A DNA stretch of 64,000 nucleotides. It comes from Ruegeria arenilitoris. GTDB taxonomy: Bacteria; Pseudomonadota; Alphaproteobacteria; Rhodobacterales; Rhodobacteraceae. A program made the position numbers and the translations under genes. The notes beneath the pieces are model-generated. The model did no database searches. It was not told where the DNA came from and was given only the letters and a program-made list of their open reading frames with translations. The DNA lies in assembly GCF_013032445.1 (NCBI RefSeq), contig NZ_WQCA01000007.1, forward strand, positions 1 through 64,000, given 5' to 3'. Below are positions 1-11,225 of this stretch, piece after piece. The stretch's first letter is position 1. Each line of letters begins with the position of its first letter.

Positions 1-270
1 CGCGCGGTTCGGGAAGAGATCGAACAGTTCGGTGCTTTCTGCGAAGTGCACGTCGCGACCTCGATCGAGGAATGCGAACGCCGCGACCGCAAGGGCCTGT
101 ACAAGCTGGCGCGCGAGGGCAAGATCAAAGAGTTCACCGGCATCTCGGACCCCTATGATGTGCCTAAGAACCCTGAACTGAGCGTCGAGACCGAGAATGT
201 CGACGTCGACAACTGTGCCCATCAGGTCCTGCTCAAACTCGAAAGCATGGGCCTGATTGCAGCGTCGTAA
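1..270 (+). CDS. cysC: Adenylylsulfate kinase domain, C-terminal part (cut by window edge)
   Basis: The reading frame is open from base 1 to a TAA at 268-270, giving 89 residues of the end of a protein. The motif F-x-E-V-(H/Y)-V followed by E-C-E-x-R-D-x-K-G-L-Y and K-F-T-G-I-S-x-P-Y is typical of APS kinase, which phosphorylates adenylylsulfate to PAPS in sulfate assimilation. In Roseobacter-group bacteria this domain is often the back half of a fused sulfate adenylyltransferase/APS kinase; the front lies outside the window, so single-domain or fused cannot be decided. A terminator hairpin follows within 25 bases, so this is the last gene of its transcript. Confidence 0.85.
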   Translation, partial: RAVREEIEQFGAFCEVHVATSIEECERRDRKGLYKLAREGKIKEFTGISDPYDVPKNPELSVETENVDVDNCAHQVLLKLESMGLIAAS

Positions 271-290
271 ACTGGCGCCATAAACATGCT

Positions 291-324
291 AAAGCCCTCG
301 CATCGCGGGGGCTTTTTCTTTTTT
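291..324 (+). terminator. Intrinsic terminator after cysC
   Basis: AAAGCCC and GGGCTTT arms enclose a short GC-rich loop and are followed by a run of T (TTTTTCTTTTTT). It sits 21 bases after the cysC stop codon. Confidence 0.85.
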
Positions 325-530
325 CAAAGCTGAACTCATCCAAGGCGAACAACGAACAGGATGTGGGGTTCTCAGCGTTGTGTTCCTCCCGAATGGGAAC
401 CGTGGCAACGTAATGATGCAGAAAACCGAAATCGGAATGCTCTGCAGCCGCATAACCATGTAGACGATGGCTTCCGGATCACCGACTGTCCTGCCGGCCG
501 GTCGGTTGAGGCGTATCTAGAGCCGGATCA

Positions 531-1415
531 TCACTCGGCTTCAGACAGATCGACCTGACCGCGCATGAGCACCTTGCCGCAACCCGCAACCTTGATTCCG
601 GTCATCGCATCCATTGGCCCAACACGGGTGACAGTGGCCTGACCGGCCCGCCCCATGTCATGTCCCTGTTCAGCGACGAACGTGTCTTTGGGCATCAACC
701 CATATTTCCACAGATAGGCCGCCATTGCACCGGTGGCCGATCCGGTAAACGGGTCCTCGGGGGGACTGGGCGGTGCCATCAACAGGCGTGAGAACGTGTC
801 GCCCGTATCGGTCGCACCTTTGAGTGTCACAAGGAAAGGTTCGGCCATATCTGATCCCGAAAACCCGGCCTTCTCAGTTATTTTTGGCAGCACGCTGACG
901 TCCAGCTTTGCGGCACGCAGGGCCTCATGATCGCGCAGAACGGTGACGCAGAAGGGTAGTCCGGTAGAGACAAATTGCGGCGGAGAAATGATAGCCTCTT
1001 CGGGCAGGCTGATGGCGGCGGCAACCAGATCAGCAGGCACCATCGCACCAAATTGCGGCGCAACCTGCGTCATCTCGATCTCATCGCCGTTCAGGCGGAT
1101 CGATACGACCCCGGCCCCGGTCTCAAGCGTCAACTCATCGCCCTTAAACAGGTCACGCGACCGCATCGCGGCCACGGTAGCGATTGTGGGGTGCCCGGCA
1201 AAGGGAATCTCGCGGCTGGCCAGGAAATAACGCACCCGAATATCTGCCACATCGGACGGTCCCGTAAACGTGCACTCAACCAGAGAAGTTTCGCGCACAT
1301 AAGCCATGCAGACATCTTCGGAAAGCACGGCACCACCATGCACCACTGCGCACCCGTTGCCGCCAAAAGCGCGGTCGCTGAAGGCGTCTACCCAATCAAA
1401 ATCAAACCAGCTCAT
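531..1415 (-). CDS. PhzF family phenazine biosynthesis-like isomerase
   Basis: 294 residues, the usual length of the PhzF family (diaminopimelate-epimerase fold). The N-terminus W-V-D-A-F-S-D-x-A-F-G-G-N is the family signature, Glu47 in S-L-V-E-C-T-F lies at the place of the PhzF acid/base glutamate, and P-F-A-G-H-P-T and D-P-F-T-G-S-A-T-G form the two anion-binding loops. The substrate is unknown; there are no phenazine genes nearby, so this is the common stand-alone paralogue. I chose the ATG at 1413-1415 because AAAGGGTG lies about 8 bases upstream; the frame is open 14 codons further out without a better site. Confidence 0.85.
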   Translation of the reverse strand: MSWFDFDWVDAFSDRAFGGNGCAVVHGGAVLSEDVCMAYVRETSLVECTFTGPSDVADIRVRYFLASREIPFAGHPTIATVAAMRSRDLFKGDELTLETGAGVVSIRLNGDEIEMTQVAPQFGAMVPADLVAAAISLPEEAIISPPQFVSTGLPFCVTVLRDHEALRAAKLDVSVLPKITEKAGFSGSDMAEPFLVTLKGATDTGDTFSRLLMAPPSPPEDPFTGSATGAMAAYLWKYGLMPKDTFVAEQGHDMGRAGQATVTRVGPMDAMTGIKVAGCGKVLMRGQVDLSEAE

Positions 1416-1501
1416 GTGTTGCACCCTTTCGATATGCGAACCGCTACAGGTTCGCATATCTCGCCCGCGGGGCGGTAGATGTCACGTGGAAATCTTGTGG
1501 C

Positions 1502-1726
1502 TTAGTGCACGGCCACCGGTGAATAGTCATGCTCGCGCGCGAGGTTGAAGGCCAGTTTGCGGTCGGCGACCAGCGCCAGTTGCTGACCATCGGAGTCGTG
1601 AACGGCGTAAAGCTGATCCAGATCACCCGCCTGTTCGCGCACTTCCCGAGGCAGATCAGCGACGTCGACAGCTTTCACATAGACGATCCTGTCGCCTTCG
1701 GCGTTCAGCTCAATCGGTGTATTCAT
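1502..1726 (-). CDS. DUF1150 family protein
   Basis: A 74-residue acidic protein with a V-x-V-x-D-L-P-x-E-V-R core and the L-Y-A-V-H-D-x-D-G-x-x-L-A-L-V stretch typical of DUF1150. Function is not known. It begins 5 bases after the stop codon of the Hsp20 gene, so the two are co-transcribed; the Hsp20-DUF1150 pairing is common in Rhodobacterales and suggests a role linked to heat or envelope stress. That link is inference from gene order only. Confidence 0.85.
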   Translation of the reverse strand: MNTPIELNAEGDRIVYVKAVDVADLPREVREQAGDLDQLYAVHDSDGQQLALVADRKLAFNLAREHDYSPVAVH

Positions 1727-1731
1727 TGCTC

Positions 1732-2145
1732 TTACCCCTTTCTTATGTTGATCGTTTGCACCACGGTTTCGGGCACGGCGCGGGTCAGATCCACATGCAG
1801 CAGACCGTTTTCCATGATCGCCTCGCCCACCTCGACACCATCAGCCAGCACGAACATGCGCTGAAACTGACGCGCCGCAATGCCACGGTGCAGGAAAATA
1901 CGCCCCTCGCTGTCGTCGCGTTGACGGCCCCGGATCACCAGTTGGCGATCCTCGATGGTGATCGACAGATCCTCTTCCGCGAACCCGGCAACCGCCAGAG
2001 TAATGCGGTACGAAAAATCCGAGGTCTGTTCGATGTTATAGGGCGGGTACCCTTCGTTGCCAGCCTTTGCAGACCGTTCCAGAAGGCGTTCCAGCTGCTC
2101 GAACCCCAAAAGATGCGGGTATGAGCCAAGAGTAAGTTTCGACAC
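1732..2145 (-). CDS. Hsp20/alpha-crystallin family small heat shock protein
   Basis: 137 residues. An alpha-crystallin domain covers roughly residues 30-125, with P-P-Y-N-I-E near its start, F-x-Y-R-I-T-L-A-V-A-G-F, G-x-L-x-V-x-L and a short C-terminal tail, as in IbpA-type chaperones that hold unfolding proteins for refolding by DnaK. The start is a GTG at 2143-2145 with AAAGGACG upstream; the frame stays open about 100 codons further upstream, but that part has no chaperone similarity and probably overlaps the promoter region. No CIRCE box is visible here, so control differs from groESL (RpoH is the usual factor for such genes, not shown by the sequence). Confidence 0.9.
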   Translation of the reverse strand: MSKLTLGSYPHLLGFEQLERLLERSAKAGNEGYPPYNIEQTSDFSYRITLAVAGFAEEDLSITIEDRQLVIRGRQRDDSEGRIFLHRGIAARQFQRMFVLADGVEVGEAIMENGLLHVDLTRAVPETVVQTINIRKG

Positions 2146-2309
2146 GTATTTTCGTCCTTTTTTGTCAAAGCGACGTGTGGTGCGGCCCCGTTCTGGCAAC
2201 CGTGTAGAATAGAATATGGGAATATGCAGGGATGTCCACAAGGTCTGGCCGGATAAAGCCTGACACACTATCTTGTGTGTTAAGCACCACAAAAGGCACT
2301 GAGTCGCAC

Positions 2310-2534
2310 ATGAACGCGCCCACCGATCTTTCGATGAAAACAGACGAGGTTTTGCGGGTTGAACTGGAGGTTTTCCGCCGTCAACACCGTGATCTGGACG
2401 AGGCGATCGAGGCGCTGCAAGCCACTGGCACCGCCGATCAGCTGACAATCAAGCGGCTGAAAAAACAGAAACTGCGGCTCAAGGACATCATTCGCCTGAT
2501 CGAAGATCGTCTGACCCCTGACATCATCGCCTGA
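2310..2534 (+). CDS. DUF465 (YdcH-like) small coiled-coil protein
   Basis: 74 residues, strongly charged and helical, with the DUF465 pattern L-x-x-x-H-x-x-L-D-x-x-I, then I-K-R-L-K-K-Q-K-L-x-L-K-D-x-I. The family has no assigned biochemical role. It lies 65 bases upstream of purE on the same strand and may share its transcript. The ATG at 2310 gives the normal family length; an upstream in-frame ATG at 2232 adds 26 residues without similarity. Confidence 0.85.
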   Translation: MNAPTDLSMKTDEVLRVELEVFRRQHRDLDEAIEALQATGTADQLTIKRLKKQKLRLKDIIRLIEDRLTPDIIA

Positions 2535-2599
2535 CGCATTGCCACGAAGTCGGATTTAGCTATAGTGCGCGCTCTCTCAGAAGGCAGGAAAGAAAGCGG

Positions 2600-3088
2600 A
2601 TGAGCGACGTAAAAGTGGGGATTATCATGGGCAGCCAATCGGACTGGCCCACGATGAAAGAAGCCGCGAACATTCTGGATGAACTGGGCATTGCGTATGA
2701 GAAACGCATCGTCTCGGCGCACCGCACACCCGACCGTTTGTGGGACTATGGTAAGACCGCCGTTTCGCGCGGTCTGCATGTAATCATTGCCGGGGCCGGA
2801 GGGGCTGCGCATTTGCCGGGTATGATGGCCTCGAAAACCCGTGTGCCGGTGATTGGAGTTCCGGTTCAGACGCGAGCACTTTCTGGTGTAGACTCACTGT
2901 ATTCCATCGTTCAGATGCCGAAAGGATTTCCCGTTGCAACCATGGCGATTGGTTCAGCAGGTGGTGCGAATGCGGGTCTGATGGCTGCCGGGATTCTGGC
3001 CTTGCAAGACGATGCTCTGGCGCAACGCTTGGACGCGTGGCGTGAGGCTCTGTCGGCCTCGATCCCCGAGGAGCCCGTCGATGAGTGA
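2600..3088 (+). CDS. purE: 5-(carboxyamino)imidazole ribonucleotide mutase
   Basis: 162 residues, typical for class I PurE, which moves the carboxyl group of N5-CAIR to give CAIR in purine synthesis. The signature G-S-Q-S-D-W-P-T-M lies at residues 11-19, S-A-H-R-T-P-D at about 40-46 and [10 protein letters not shown] at about 66-75. The end overlaps the start of purK by 8 bases, so the two consecutive pathway enzymes are translationally coupled. Confidence 0.95.
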   Translation: MSDVKVGIIMGSQSDWPTMKEAANILDELGIAYEKRIVSAHRTPDRLWDYGKTAVSRGLHVIIAGAGGAAHLPGMMASKTRVPVIGVPVQTRALSGVDSLYSIVQMPKGFPVATMAIGSAGGANAGLMAAGILALQDDALAQRLDAWREALSASIPEEPVDE

Positions 3089-4148
3089 CATGCTGCAACC
3101 CGGCGCAAAGATCGGAATTCTGGGCGGTGGCCAGTTGGGCCGGATGCTGTCCGTGGCCGCAGCTCGTCTGGGATTTGTAACCCATATCTTTGAACCCTCC
3201 GCCAACCCGCCCGCCGGTCAGGTGTCCGACCGGGTGACTACTGCGGCCTATGACGATGCGGACGCCTTGCGCGCCTTTGCCGAGTCCGTCGACGTCATCA
3301 CCTATGAGTTCGAGAACATCCCGACCGAGGCGCTGGATCTGCTGGAATCCCACTGCCCGATCCGGCCGGGACGCGAGGCATTGCGGGTCAGTCAGGACCG
3401 GCTGACCGAGAAGAACTTTCTGCAGGGGCTAGGCCTGCAAACCGCGCCTTTTGCCGATATCACCGATCTGGACAGCCTGAAAGCGGCGATTGAGCAGATT
3501 GGCACGCCCGCCATCTTGAAGACCCGTCGGTTCGGCTATGACGGTAAGGGGCAAGCGCGGTTGCGTGGGCCTGAGGACGCCGAGGCAGCTCTGACTGATA
3601 TGGCGGGCGCGCCGTCGATCCTGGAAGGGTTCGTGGAATTCAGCCACGAGGTTTCGATCATCGCCGCCCGTGGGCTGGACGGTCAGGTTGCCTGTTTCGA
3701 CCCCGGCGAGAACGTGCACCGCGACGGTATCCTGCACACAACGACAGTTCCAGCACGGCTACGTCCGGCACAACGTACGGATGCGGTGCTGCTGGCAGCT
3801 AATATCCTGAACGCGCTGGACTATGTGGGAGTTATGGGTGTTGAGCTATTCGTCACGCCCACCGGTCTGATCGTGAACGAGATTGCGCCTCGGGTGCATA
3901 ACTCGGGTCATTGGACGCAGAACGGCTGTGCGGTGGACCAATTCGAACAACATATCCGCGCCGTGGCTGGATGGCCTCTGGGAGACGGGCAACGGCATTC
4001 GGATGTGGTCATGGAGAACCTGATCGGCGACGACATGGATCGCGTCCCCGAACTGGCGCAGGAGCGCGACGTGGCGCTGCATCTTTATGGTAAGGTAGAG
4101 GTTAAGGCCGGTCGCAAGATGGGTCATTTCAACCGCATCTCGCGCTAA
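3081..4148 (+). CDS. purK: 5-(carboxyamino)imidazole ribonucleotide synthase
   Basis: 355 residues, an ATP-grasp enzyme that makes N5-CAIR from AIR, bicarbonate and ATP, the substrate of PurE. The N-terminal [12 protein letters not shown] motif begins around residue 10; T-Y-E-F-E-N-I-P and the ATP-grasp part with [12 protein letters not shown] follow, then [14 protein letters not shown] near residue 270. I chose the ATG at 3081, inside the end of purE, because the PurK signature begins directly after it. Confidence 0.95.
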   Translation: MSDMLQPGAKIGILGGGQLGRMLSVAAARLGFVTHIFEPSANPPAGQVSDRVTTAAYDDADALRAFAESVDVITYEFENIPTEALDLLESHCPIRPGREALRVSQDRLTEKNFLQGLGLQTAPFADITDLDSLKAAIEQIGTPAILKTRRFGYDGKGQARLRGPEDAEAALTDMAGAPSILEGFVEFSHEVSIIAARGLDGQVACFDPGENVHRDGILHTTTVPARLRPAQRTDAVLLAANILNALDYVGVMGVELFVTPTGLIVNEIAPRVHNSGHWTQNGCAVDQFEQHIRAVAGWPLGDGQRHSDVVMENLIGDDMDRVPELAQERDVALHLYGKVEVKAGRKMGHFNRISR

Positions 4149-4151
4149 GAT

Positions 4152-4169
4152 ATCGCGCGGACGCGCGAT
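4152..4169. repeat. Perfect GC-rich palindrome between convergent genes
   Basis: ATCGCGCG, a two-base spacer GA, then CGCGCGAT. It lies in the 58-base gap where purK and phnM transcription converge. No T-run follows, so it is at best a Rho-assisted or bidirectional stop signal. Confidence 0.4.
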
Positions 4170-4206
4170 GCCTCAGGCAGGAGTCTTTGGGAAAAGATGA
4201 AGCGGG

Positions 4207-5358
4207 TTAGCGGACGAACCGGTCCGCGATGTCTCCGGCCATGTAGCTGACCCGACCTGCTGCCAGAGTGGCGGCAACGCGGTGGGTTTCGGAATCCAGA
4301 ATGACCAGATCGGCGCGCTGGCCCGGGGTCAGCGTCCCACGGTCCTGCAGTCCCAGCACACGTGCAGGCCCCGAGGACACCAGCGCCCACGCCTCTGCCA
4401 TATCGACCAACCCGGACTTGGCCAACATCAACGCGGCCCGTCTGGGGCTGGGGTAGTGATAGTCCGAGGCCAGTGCGTCGCAATACCCCATCGTGATCAG
4501 GTCCAGCGCACTGACATTGCCCTTGTGCGAGCCCCCACGCACCACGTTGGGCGAGCCCAAAATTATGTAGTCTCCGCAGGCACTCGCGGCTTCGGCAGCC
4601 TCAAGCGTTTCGGGGAATTCGGCGATTTGTGCCCCGCGTGCACGCCATTCGGCACGGGTTTGTGCGGTGGCATCGTCATGGCTACCCATACGCACGCCCT
4701 GCTTGGCGAGATGCGCACACAGCGCGTCCAGTGCCGCAGGCACCTCGGTCCGGCGGTCATGCATGGACAACAACAGTTCAAAGTGTTTCTCCGGGTTGCG
4801 CCCAGCCTTGAGCGCCTGCCCGGTCAGGCGTGGCGGCTTGCGCCGCTCTGCCAAGCGGTCATGCGGCAAGTGGTCGTTGAACACTATATAGGGCACCTGC
4901 CATTCGGCAATCCGCTCGGGCAAGCCCGCAAAATCGTCCAGCATATGCGTCTCAAACCGCAGCTGCGGCATCAGGTCGGTCACGACGCGATCCTTGACCC
5001 TGGCAATCGCATCAAACACCTGCCCCGCGAATTCGGGGCCACGTACCCCACCCTCCCAACTGTGGAACTGAGCCAGCACGGCGGTGGTGATGCCATTCGC
5101 GGCCAGCTCGGCCTCGACCGAGAGGATACCCTCATCCATCTGCTTCATCGCCCCACGACGCGGCGCTATATGGCGTTCGAACCCGTCGCCATGCAGGTCG
5201 ATAATACCTGGCAAAACGACATACCCTGACAAATCGACCTGACGTCCAGCGTGATCCGACAGGATGACGCCATCTGCGAAAGAAAGGTCCTCATGCACAA
5301 GGCCCCGCTCCGGCAGGAGCACCTCTGCGCCGATCAGGGTCAGATTCAGCGCAGTCAT
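4207..5358 (-). CDS. phnM: Alpha-D-ribose 1-methylphosphonate 5-triphosphate diphosphatase
   Basis: 383 residues, amidohydrolase superfamily, PhnM type. PhnM removes pyrophosphate from ribose methylphosphonate triphosphate in the C-P lyase pathway. Visible motifs are [13 protein letters not shown] with the metal histidine (about residues 58-70), F-N-D-H-L-P-H, G-S-H-D-D-A-T and A-S-D-Y-H-Y-P. The ATG at 5356-5358 overlaps the TGA of the lipase-like gene before it. None of the other phn genes is in the window, so either the rest of the pathway is elsewhere or this copy serves another phosphonate or nucleotide substrate. Confidence 0.88.
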   Translation of the reverse strand: MTALNLTLIGAEVLLPERGLVHEDLSFADGVILSDHAGRQVDLSGYVVLPGIIDLHGDGFERHIAPRRGAMKQMDEGILSVEAELAANGITTAVLAQFHSWEGGVRGPEFAGQVFDAIARVKDRVVTDLMPQLRFETHMLDDFAGLPERIAEWQVPYIVFNDHLPHDRLAERRKPPRLTGQALKAGRNPEKHFELLLSMHDRRTEVPAALDALCAHLAKQGVRMGSHDDATAQTRAEWRARGAQIAEFPETLEAAEAASACGDYIILGSPNVVRGGSHKGNVSALDLITMGYCDALASDYHYPSPRRAALMLAKSGLVDMAEAWALVSSGPARVLGLQDRGTLTPGQRADLVILDSETHRVAATLAAGRVSYMAGDIADRFVR

Positions 5359-6128
5359 TGAGAAAGCTCCGACTCGGGCTCCGAGCAATCCTGCCCGATA
5401 CAGATTTCGTCGATGATACTCATAACCCCGTCCAGCCAAGTGATTTGGGGATCAAACTGTCCATATTCGATGAAATGCAACGCCTGCGCCATCACGCGGG
5501 GATTGTTCATCATAAAGGTGTGGGTCACCGGCAGGACGATGTGGTCCTTCATCCCCTCGACCTTTGTCGTCTCGATCGAAACCTTGCCGTCATCCCGACC
5601 ATCGATCAGTGACGAAAACACCGGGTTCAACGAGTTCTCGCCTGCAATCACACCCAGCTCGAAATCCACCGGAGGCAATTGACGTGGAATGCCTTCGGGA
5701 CCGGTCCCCAGCGCCAGCCCGGCGGGTCCGTGCAACATACCGAACACCTCCCAGGCGCCTAGTTCATCGACCAACTGGCTCCCCTGATTGGGCGGGCCAA
5801 GCATGACCACACGGCCCAGGTTTTCCGGATGGTGGTCCTGCAACCAATAGCGCAGCAGGATGCCGCCCATCGAATGCGCCACCACATTTACGGTGTCATC
5901 ACCGCAGCCTGCGAACGCGTCCGGCAAAGTCTGATTGGCCAGTTCAGGGATCGGCAAATCCGTTGAAGGATATCCGGGTCGCACCACGGTGTAGCCATGC
6001 GCCTGAAAAAGCTGCTCCATAACGGTGAACGACGCCTCGGTCCGCGCAAGCCCGTGCAACAACACCACGCATTTCGCGTGAACCGCGGCGGGGACGAGGA
6101 ACAGAAACAAGGCGAGCAGGTATCTCAT
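5355..6128 (-). CDS. Secreted alpha/beta hydrolase (lipase/PGAP1-like)
   Basis: 257 residues. A signal peptide is seen at residues 1-18 (hydrophobic [12 protein letters not shown], then H-A-K). Mature part: [10 protein letters not shown] oxyanion strand, nucleophile elbow A-H-S-M-G-G near residue 87, and a late His in I-V-L-P-V-T-H-T. It probably hydrolyses an ester or lipid in the periplasm. It has a 4-base stop/start overlap with phnM downstream, which suggests co-expression; whether the two share a pathway is unknown. Confidence 0.8.
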   Translation of the reverse strand: MRYLLALFLFLVPAAVHAKCVVLLHGLARTEASFTVMEQLFQAHGYTVVRPGYPSTDLPIPELANQTLPDAFAGCGDDTVNVVAHSMGGILLRYWLQDHHPENLGRVVMLGPPNQGSQLVDELGAWEVFGMLHGPAGLALGTGPEGIPRQLPPVDFELGVIAGENSLNPVFSSLIDGRDDGKVSIETTKVEGMKDHIVLPVTHTFMMNNPRVMAQALHFIEYGQFDPQITWLDGVMSIIDEICIGQDCSEPESELSQ

Positions 6129-6166
6129 AGCCGCCAGATAAGACCTAAGCGCAGGTGATGAAACCC

Positions 6167-7009
6167 CTAGCGTGGTTTCAGGCGCAGGACGGCCAGCGCG
6201 ATGCCGCCCAGAACCAACGCTGCACCCATAACAAGACGCAGGCTGGCGGTTTCGCTAAGCAAGAGAACGCCACCTAGAATGGCAATGATTGGAACACTTA
6301 ATTGCACCACAGCCGCTGTAGTAGGCGCAAGCTGCGGCAGGACGCGATACCAGAGCGCATAACCCATCCCCGACGTTACACCGCCAGAGATGGCAGCCAG
6401 CAAATAGCCCGAAGCGTTCATCTGCCAGTCTCCTCCGTTGATCAAAAGCGCCAGTGCCGTGACCGGCAGCGCGACGATGAAGTTGGCCGCTGTACCCGCC
6501 AAGGCGTCTGGTTCAGACCGCCCAACCAGTGAATAGATTGCCCAACCGATACCGGCAGCCGTCATCAGCACCGCACCTACAAGGTCGACCTGTATCGCAT
6601 CGGACGGCCAGAGCACATAGGTCAGCCCGGCCAGCGCAATTGCAGCACCGGCAATCTGGCGGGCGGTTGGGATGCTCCCTGTCATGGAGGTCACCGCAAA
6701 CATGGTGATCTGCACCACGCCGAACAGGATCAATGCCCCCAGTCCGGCATCCAAGGTCAGATAAGCCAGCGAGAACCCGATCATGTACAGCGACAGTGCC
6801 CCTGCCCCCGCAATCCTGCGCCGATTGCGGAGCGGCAGGCGCCCGGCCCTCGTCCAGACCAGAGCAGCCAGCACTACAGCCCCGGCCAGAACACGAACAA
6901 CCGCGAACTCGGCGGGATCGCTGGCGCCGCTATCGATTGCCAGACGGTTCAAGATCGAATTCGCCGCAAAGGCGCACATGGTCAGAGCGGTGAGGAGGAA
7001 CAGTCTCAT
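6167..7009 (-). CDS. EamA/DMT family transporter
   Basis: 280 residues with about ten hydrophobic segments arranged as two EamA repeats. The first begins [11 protein letters not shown] and carries the typical S-I-L-N-R-L-A-I; the second ends with [14 protein letters not shown], the family hallmark. It is an inner-membrane exporter of metabolites such as amino acids; the substrate cannot be read from sequence. The ATG at 7009 puts a membrane segment at the very start as in relatives; a GTG at 7045 with GGGAA a few bases upstream is an alternative that adds 12 hydrophilic residues. Confidence 0.85.
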   Translation of the reverse strand: MRLFLLTALTMCAFAANSILNRLAIDSGASDPAEFAVVRVLAGAVVLAALVWTRAGRLPLRNRRRIAGAGALSLYMIGFSLAYLTLDAGLGALILFGVVQITMFAVTSMTGSIPTARQIAGAAIALAGLTYVLWPSDAIQVDLVGAVLMTAAGIGWAIYSLVGRSEPDALAGTAANFIVALPVTALALLINGGDWQMNASGYLLAAISGGVTSGMGYALWYRVLPQLAPTTAAVVQLSVPIIAILGGVLLLSETASLRLVMGAALVLGGIALAVLRLKPR

Positions 7010-7071
7010 ATCAACCGCATAGCGGTTTCCCGAAGACTTGGACACTCACATTCCCGCGCGGCACGTGAAAC

Positions 7072-7106
7072 ACAAAAAAACGGGGCCTCCCGAAGGTGAC
7101 CCCGTT
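7072..7106 (-). terminator. Intrinsic terminator of groESL
   Basis: Read on the minus strand, ACGGGG and CCCCGT arms with an inner AGG/CCT pair are followed by seven T. It lies about 95 bases after the groEL stop codon. Confidence 0.85.
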
Positions 7107-7199
7107 CATATTTTAGTGGCATTTCCCTGTCGGCAGCCTGGCCTTGCGGCCAATCGCCTGTCGGGGCCGTCAGAATTCGCCGAGGCGAATTCGACGTGC

Positions 7200-8876
<1,677 letters not shown>

Positions 8877-8894
8877 TCAGAGAAAGCGCGTGGC

Positions 8895-9182
8895 TTACTC
8901 GATGATCCCCATGATGTCGCTTTCTTTCATCATCAGCAGCTCTTCGCCGTTGACCTGAACCTCGGTGCCCGACCATTTGCCGAACAGGATCTTGTCGCCA
9001 GCTTTTACAGCCATTGCGATCAGTTCGCCGCTGTCCTTGCGTGCGCCTTCGCCGGTTGCAACGACTTCGCCTTCGCTGGGCTTTTCTTTTGCGCTGTCAG
9101 GAATGATCAGGCCGCCTGCGGTTTTCTCTTCGCTTTCGGTACGGCGAACCAGCACGCGGTCATGAAGCGGTTTCAATGCCAT
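8895..9182 (-). CDS. groES: Co-chaperonin GroES (10 kDa)
   Basis: 95 residues, complete. [12 protein letters not shown] at the start and the mobile loop around T-A-G-G-L-I-I-P-D with the hydrophobic I-I-P contact for GroEL are all present. It caps the GroEL ring. It is the first gene of the operon, and a CIRCE operator lies 59-85 bases upstream of its start codon. Confidence 0.98.
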   Translation of the reverse strand: MALKPLHDRVLVRRTESEEKTAGGLIIPDSAKEKPSEGEVVATGEGARKDSGELIAMAVKAGDKILFGKWSGTEVQVNGEELLMMKESDIMGIIE

Positions 9183-9240
9183 CTTTGCAGCTCCTTGGGC
9201 TCAAAGTTTGTTTATCCTCCCCTCACCGGACGGTGAGGCG

Positions 9241-9267
9241 TTAGCACTCGGAGTGTGTGAGTGATAA
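9241..9267 (-). promoter_or_regulatory. CIRCE operator for HrcA upstream of groESL
   Basis: TTAGCACTC, nine bases, GAGTGATAA. The consensus is TTAGCACTC-N9-GAGTGCTAA, so only one base of the right arm differs. HrcA binds this element and represses groESL until heat titrates GroEL. hrcA itself is not in the window. Confidence 0.93.
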
Positions 9268-9335
9268 CGACGAATAGCTAGGGGGTCGGAAACCCCGAGT
9301 CAACAAGCTGTGATGGATTTTTTTGGCAATTAACC

Positions 9336-10016
9336 TCAGTCGGCGTTTTCCCAGCTGTAGGCCCAGTGTTTCAGACCTTCGCTGCCTGCGTCCGACAGCG
9401 CGTAAACACCTTTGTCGATCTTGTCGAACCAGCCATAGTGGTTTTCCCGCATCAGGCGGGTGGCCGTGGGCACTCCGGTCGCTTTTGCCACCTCGGCCCC
9501 CTTGGTCGCGCCGCATTCAGCCAGATGCGCCGCGCATTTCAAAGCGTCCTGCCGGTAGGCCGTGACAATACCGTGCCGGGTGGCGCCACCAGCATTGGGG
9601 TCGCCTTCCAACCGGTCGAATTCACGCAGCAGCCGCACTGCCTTGGCCTTGTTCTTGCGCGGCGCATAGGGACCGGGATCGCACTGTACCTCGACCGCGC
9701 CATCGGCCCGCACGGTGATCAGCCCCAGGCCCAGACGACGACACAGGGCGAGATTGTCCTTGAGCGCCCGCCGGGCCGTGCGCCCTTTGGGTTTGCAAAC
9801 CCCGATATAAACCTGATCAGTCACCTTCAGCCGCGTGATCGCCTGATGGAAAAGCGCCAGAGAAAACCGGAGCTTCAGCTCCACGATCACCGGGTCATCG
9901 CCATCCCGCACGGCGACGATATCGGCGGCGCCGACCTCGCCTTTGACGGTATAGCCCTGACGCTCCAGCAACGCCTTGATGGGGGGATAGAGATCCTGCT
10001 CGCGGTCCATGGCCAC
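9336..10016 (-). CDS. DUF2161 family PD-(D/E)XK-like protein
   Basis: 226 residues. The N-terminal half shows a nuclease-like core: E-x-D-L-Y-P-P-I-K, then G-A-A-D-I-V-A and V-I-V-E-L-K-L, matching the D...ExK pattern of restriction-endonuclease-like folds. The C-terminal part (from about residue 150) resembles a winged helix: A-A-H-L-A-E...A-x-x-A-x-G-V. In Rhodobacterales this family is annotated as DUF2161; no substrate is known. It is a single gene with no modification partner nearby, so it should not be read as a restriction system. Confidence 0.78.
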   Translation of the reverse strand: MAMDREQDLYPPIKALLERQGYTVKGEVGAADIVAVRDGDDPVIVELKLRFSLALFHQAITRLKVTDQVYIGVCKPKGRTARRALKDNLALCRRLGLGLITVRADGAVEVQCDPGPYAPRKNKAKAVRLLREFDRLEGDPNAGGATRHGIVTAYRQDALKCAAHLAECGATKGAEVAKATGVPTATRLMRENHYGWFDKIDKGVYALSDAGSEGLKHWAYSWENAD

Positions 10017-10133
10017 ATGCTAGGCAAAATGCCACAGAATGCCAGAGGCCGCGCACGACCCTCTGATCCGCCTTGCACACCGCCAGCCACCGGGGCAAGT
10101 TTCAGGCAAAGATCTCATCACTGGATTGTACAC

Positions 10134-11114
10134 ATGCGCCTGTTCCTGCTTCTGATCTCTCTGCTCTTTCCTTTGACGGTTCAGGCCGCTTGTGAGGGGC
10201 ATGATCTGTGGGAGGATTTTACCCCCGAAATGCGAGCAGAGTTGAATCAGGCCCTGGTCGACTTGCCGTTTCCGGAAGGCAACCATTGGATCGCCACCAA
10301 AGGTGACACTGTATTGCACTTGATCGGGACCATGCACCTGAACGACCCACGCATGGACGCAATTGTCGAACGCCTGACACCGACGCTCAGCCAGGCCGAC
10401 GCTTTTTACTTTGAGGTTACCCAGGACGAAATGAACGCTTGGGAACAAAAACTAGCCGCGGACCCGAGCCCGGTGTTGATCACGTCCGGCCCCACCTTGA
10501 TTGATTTGCTGCCCGAAGAGGCCTGGACAACCCTGTCTTCTGCATTGGCCGAGCGCGGCATACCCGGCTGGATGGGCGCGAAAATGCGTCCCTGGTTCGT
10601 CGGAATGATGTTGGCCATGCCCGCGTGTTTGGTTCAGGAGCCGGAGGCCAGTCACGGGATGGATGCGCGTCTGACCGACTTGGCCAACGAACACGGCATA
10701 CCGCAGCATTCGCTGGAGAGCATCGATGACCTGATGGCTATGTTCGACTTCTATCCTATCGAAGAACAGGCACAATCGCTGGCGCGGATGGCCAATGCCT
10801 ATGAAAACGGCGACGATCAGTTGGCGACCATGACGAACGCCTATTTCAGTGAAAAACACGGACAGGCTCTCGAACTGGGCCGCATTATGGCGCTTGAATT
10901 TTCAGGCATGTCGCCCGAAGAGTTTGACGAGGAATGGGGTGCCTTCGAGCAAAAACTGCTTGTCGAACGGAACAACAACTGGATGTCGCATCTCCTGAGC
11001 ATTCAGGACCAGACCGCAGTAATCGCCACCGGAGCCGGGCACCTGAGCGGCAAACACGGCCTGCTGAACCAGCTGCAGCAAGCCGGATATTCCCTGACCC
11101 GCGGGCCGTTCTGA
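10134..11114 (+). CDS. TraB/GumN family protein (secreted)
   Basis: 326 residues. A signal peptide occupies residues 1-18 (M-R-L-F-L-L-L-I-S-L-L-F-P-L-T-V-Q-A). Conserved TraB family signatures are G-T-M-H-L near residue 65, the FxE stretch Y-F-E-V-T-Q and the C-terminal G-A-G-H-L-S-G-K-H-G-L followed by L-x-x-A-G-Y. The fold has been proposed to be a metalloprotease (Tiki-like). The ATG at 10134 is chosen because the signal peptide starts there; the frame remains open far upstream, antisense to the DUF2161 gene. Confidence 0.85.
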   Translation: MRLFLLLISLLFPLTVQAACEGHDLWEDFTPEMRAELNQALVDLPFPEGNHWIATKGDTVLHLIGTMHLNDPRMDAIVERLTPTLSQADAFYFEVTQDEMNAWEQKLAADPSPVLITSGPTLIDLLPEEAWTTLSSALAERGIPGWMGAKMRPWFVGMMLAMPACLVQEPEASHGMDARLTDLANEHGIPQHSLESIDDLMAMFDFYPIEEQAQSLARMANAYENGDDQLATMTNAYFSEKHGQALELGRIMALEFSGMSPEEFDEEWGAFEQKLLVERNNNWMSHLLSIQDQTAVIATGAGHLSGKHGLLNQLQQAGYSLTRGPF

Positions 11115-11225
11115 CCTGAAACCAGCAAAATCCAGACCAACCGTCGCAGCGTAAACTCTGCCGGGTGACAAGTCCTGCGGACCGCCCTATAAGGCGCGCA
11201 AATTTATCATCCTCAGGACGCTGAC

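Noticed and set aside
361-558. 65-codon plus-strand frame between cysC and the PhzF gene
   Set aside because: No ribosome site, no similarity, overlaps the end of the PhzF gene.
9336-10016. Restriction-modification system from the PD-(D/E)XK-like protein
   Set aside because: No methyltransferase or specificity gene beside it; DUF2161 is a common single chromosomal gene in this order.
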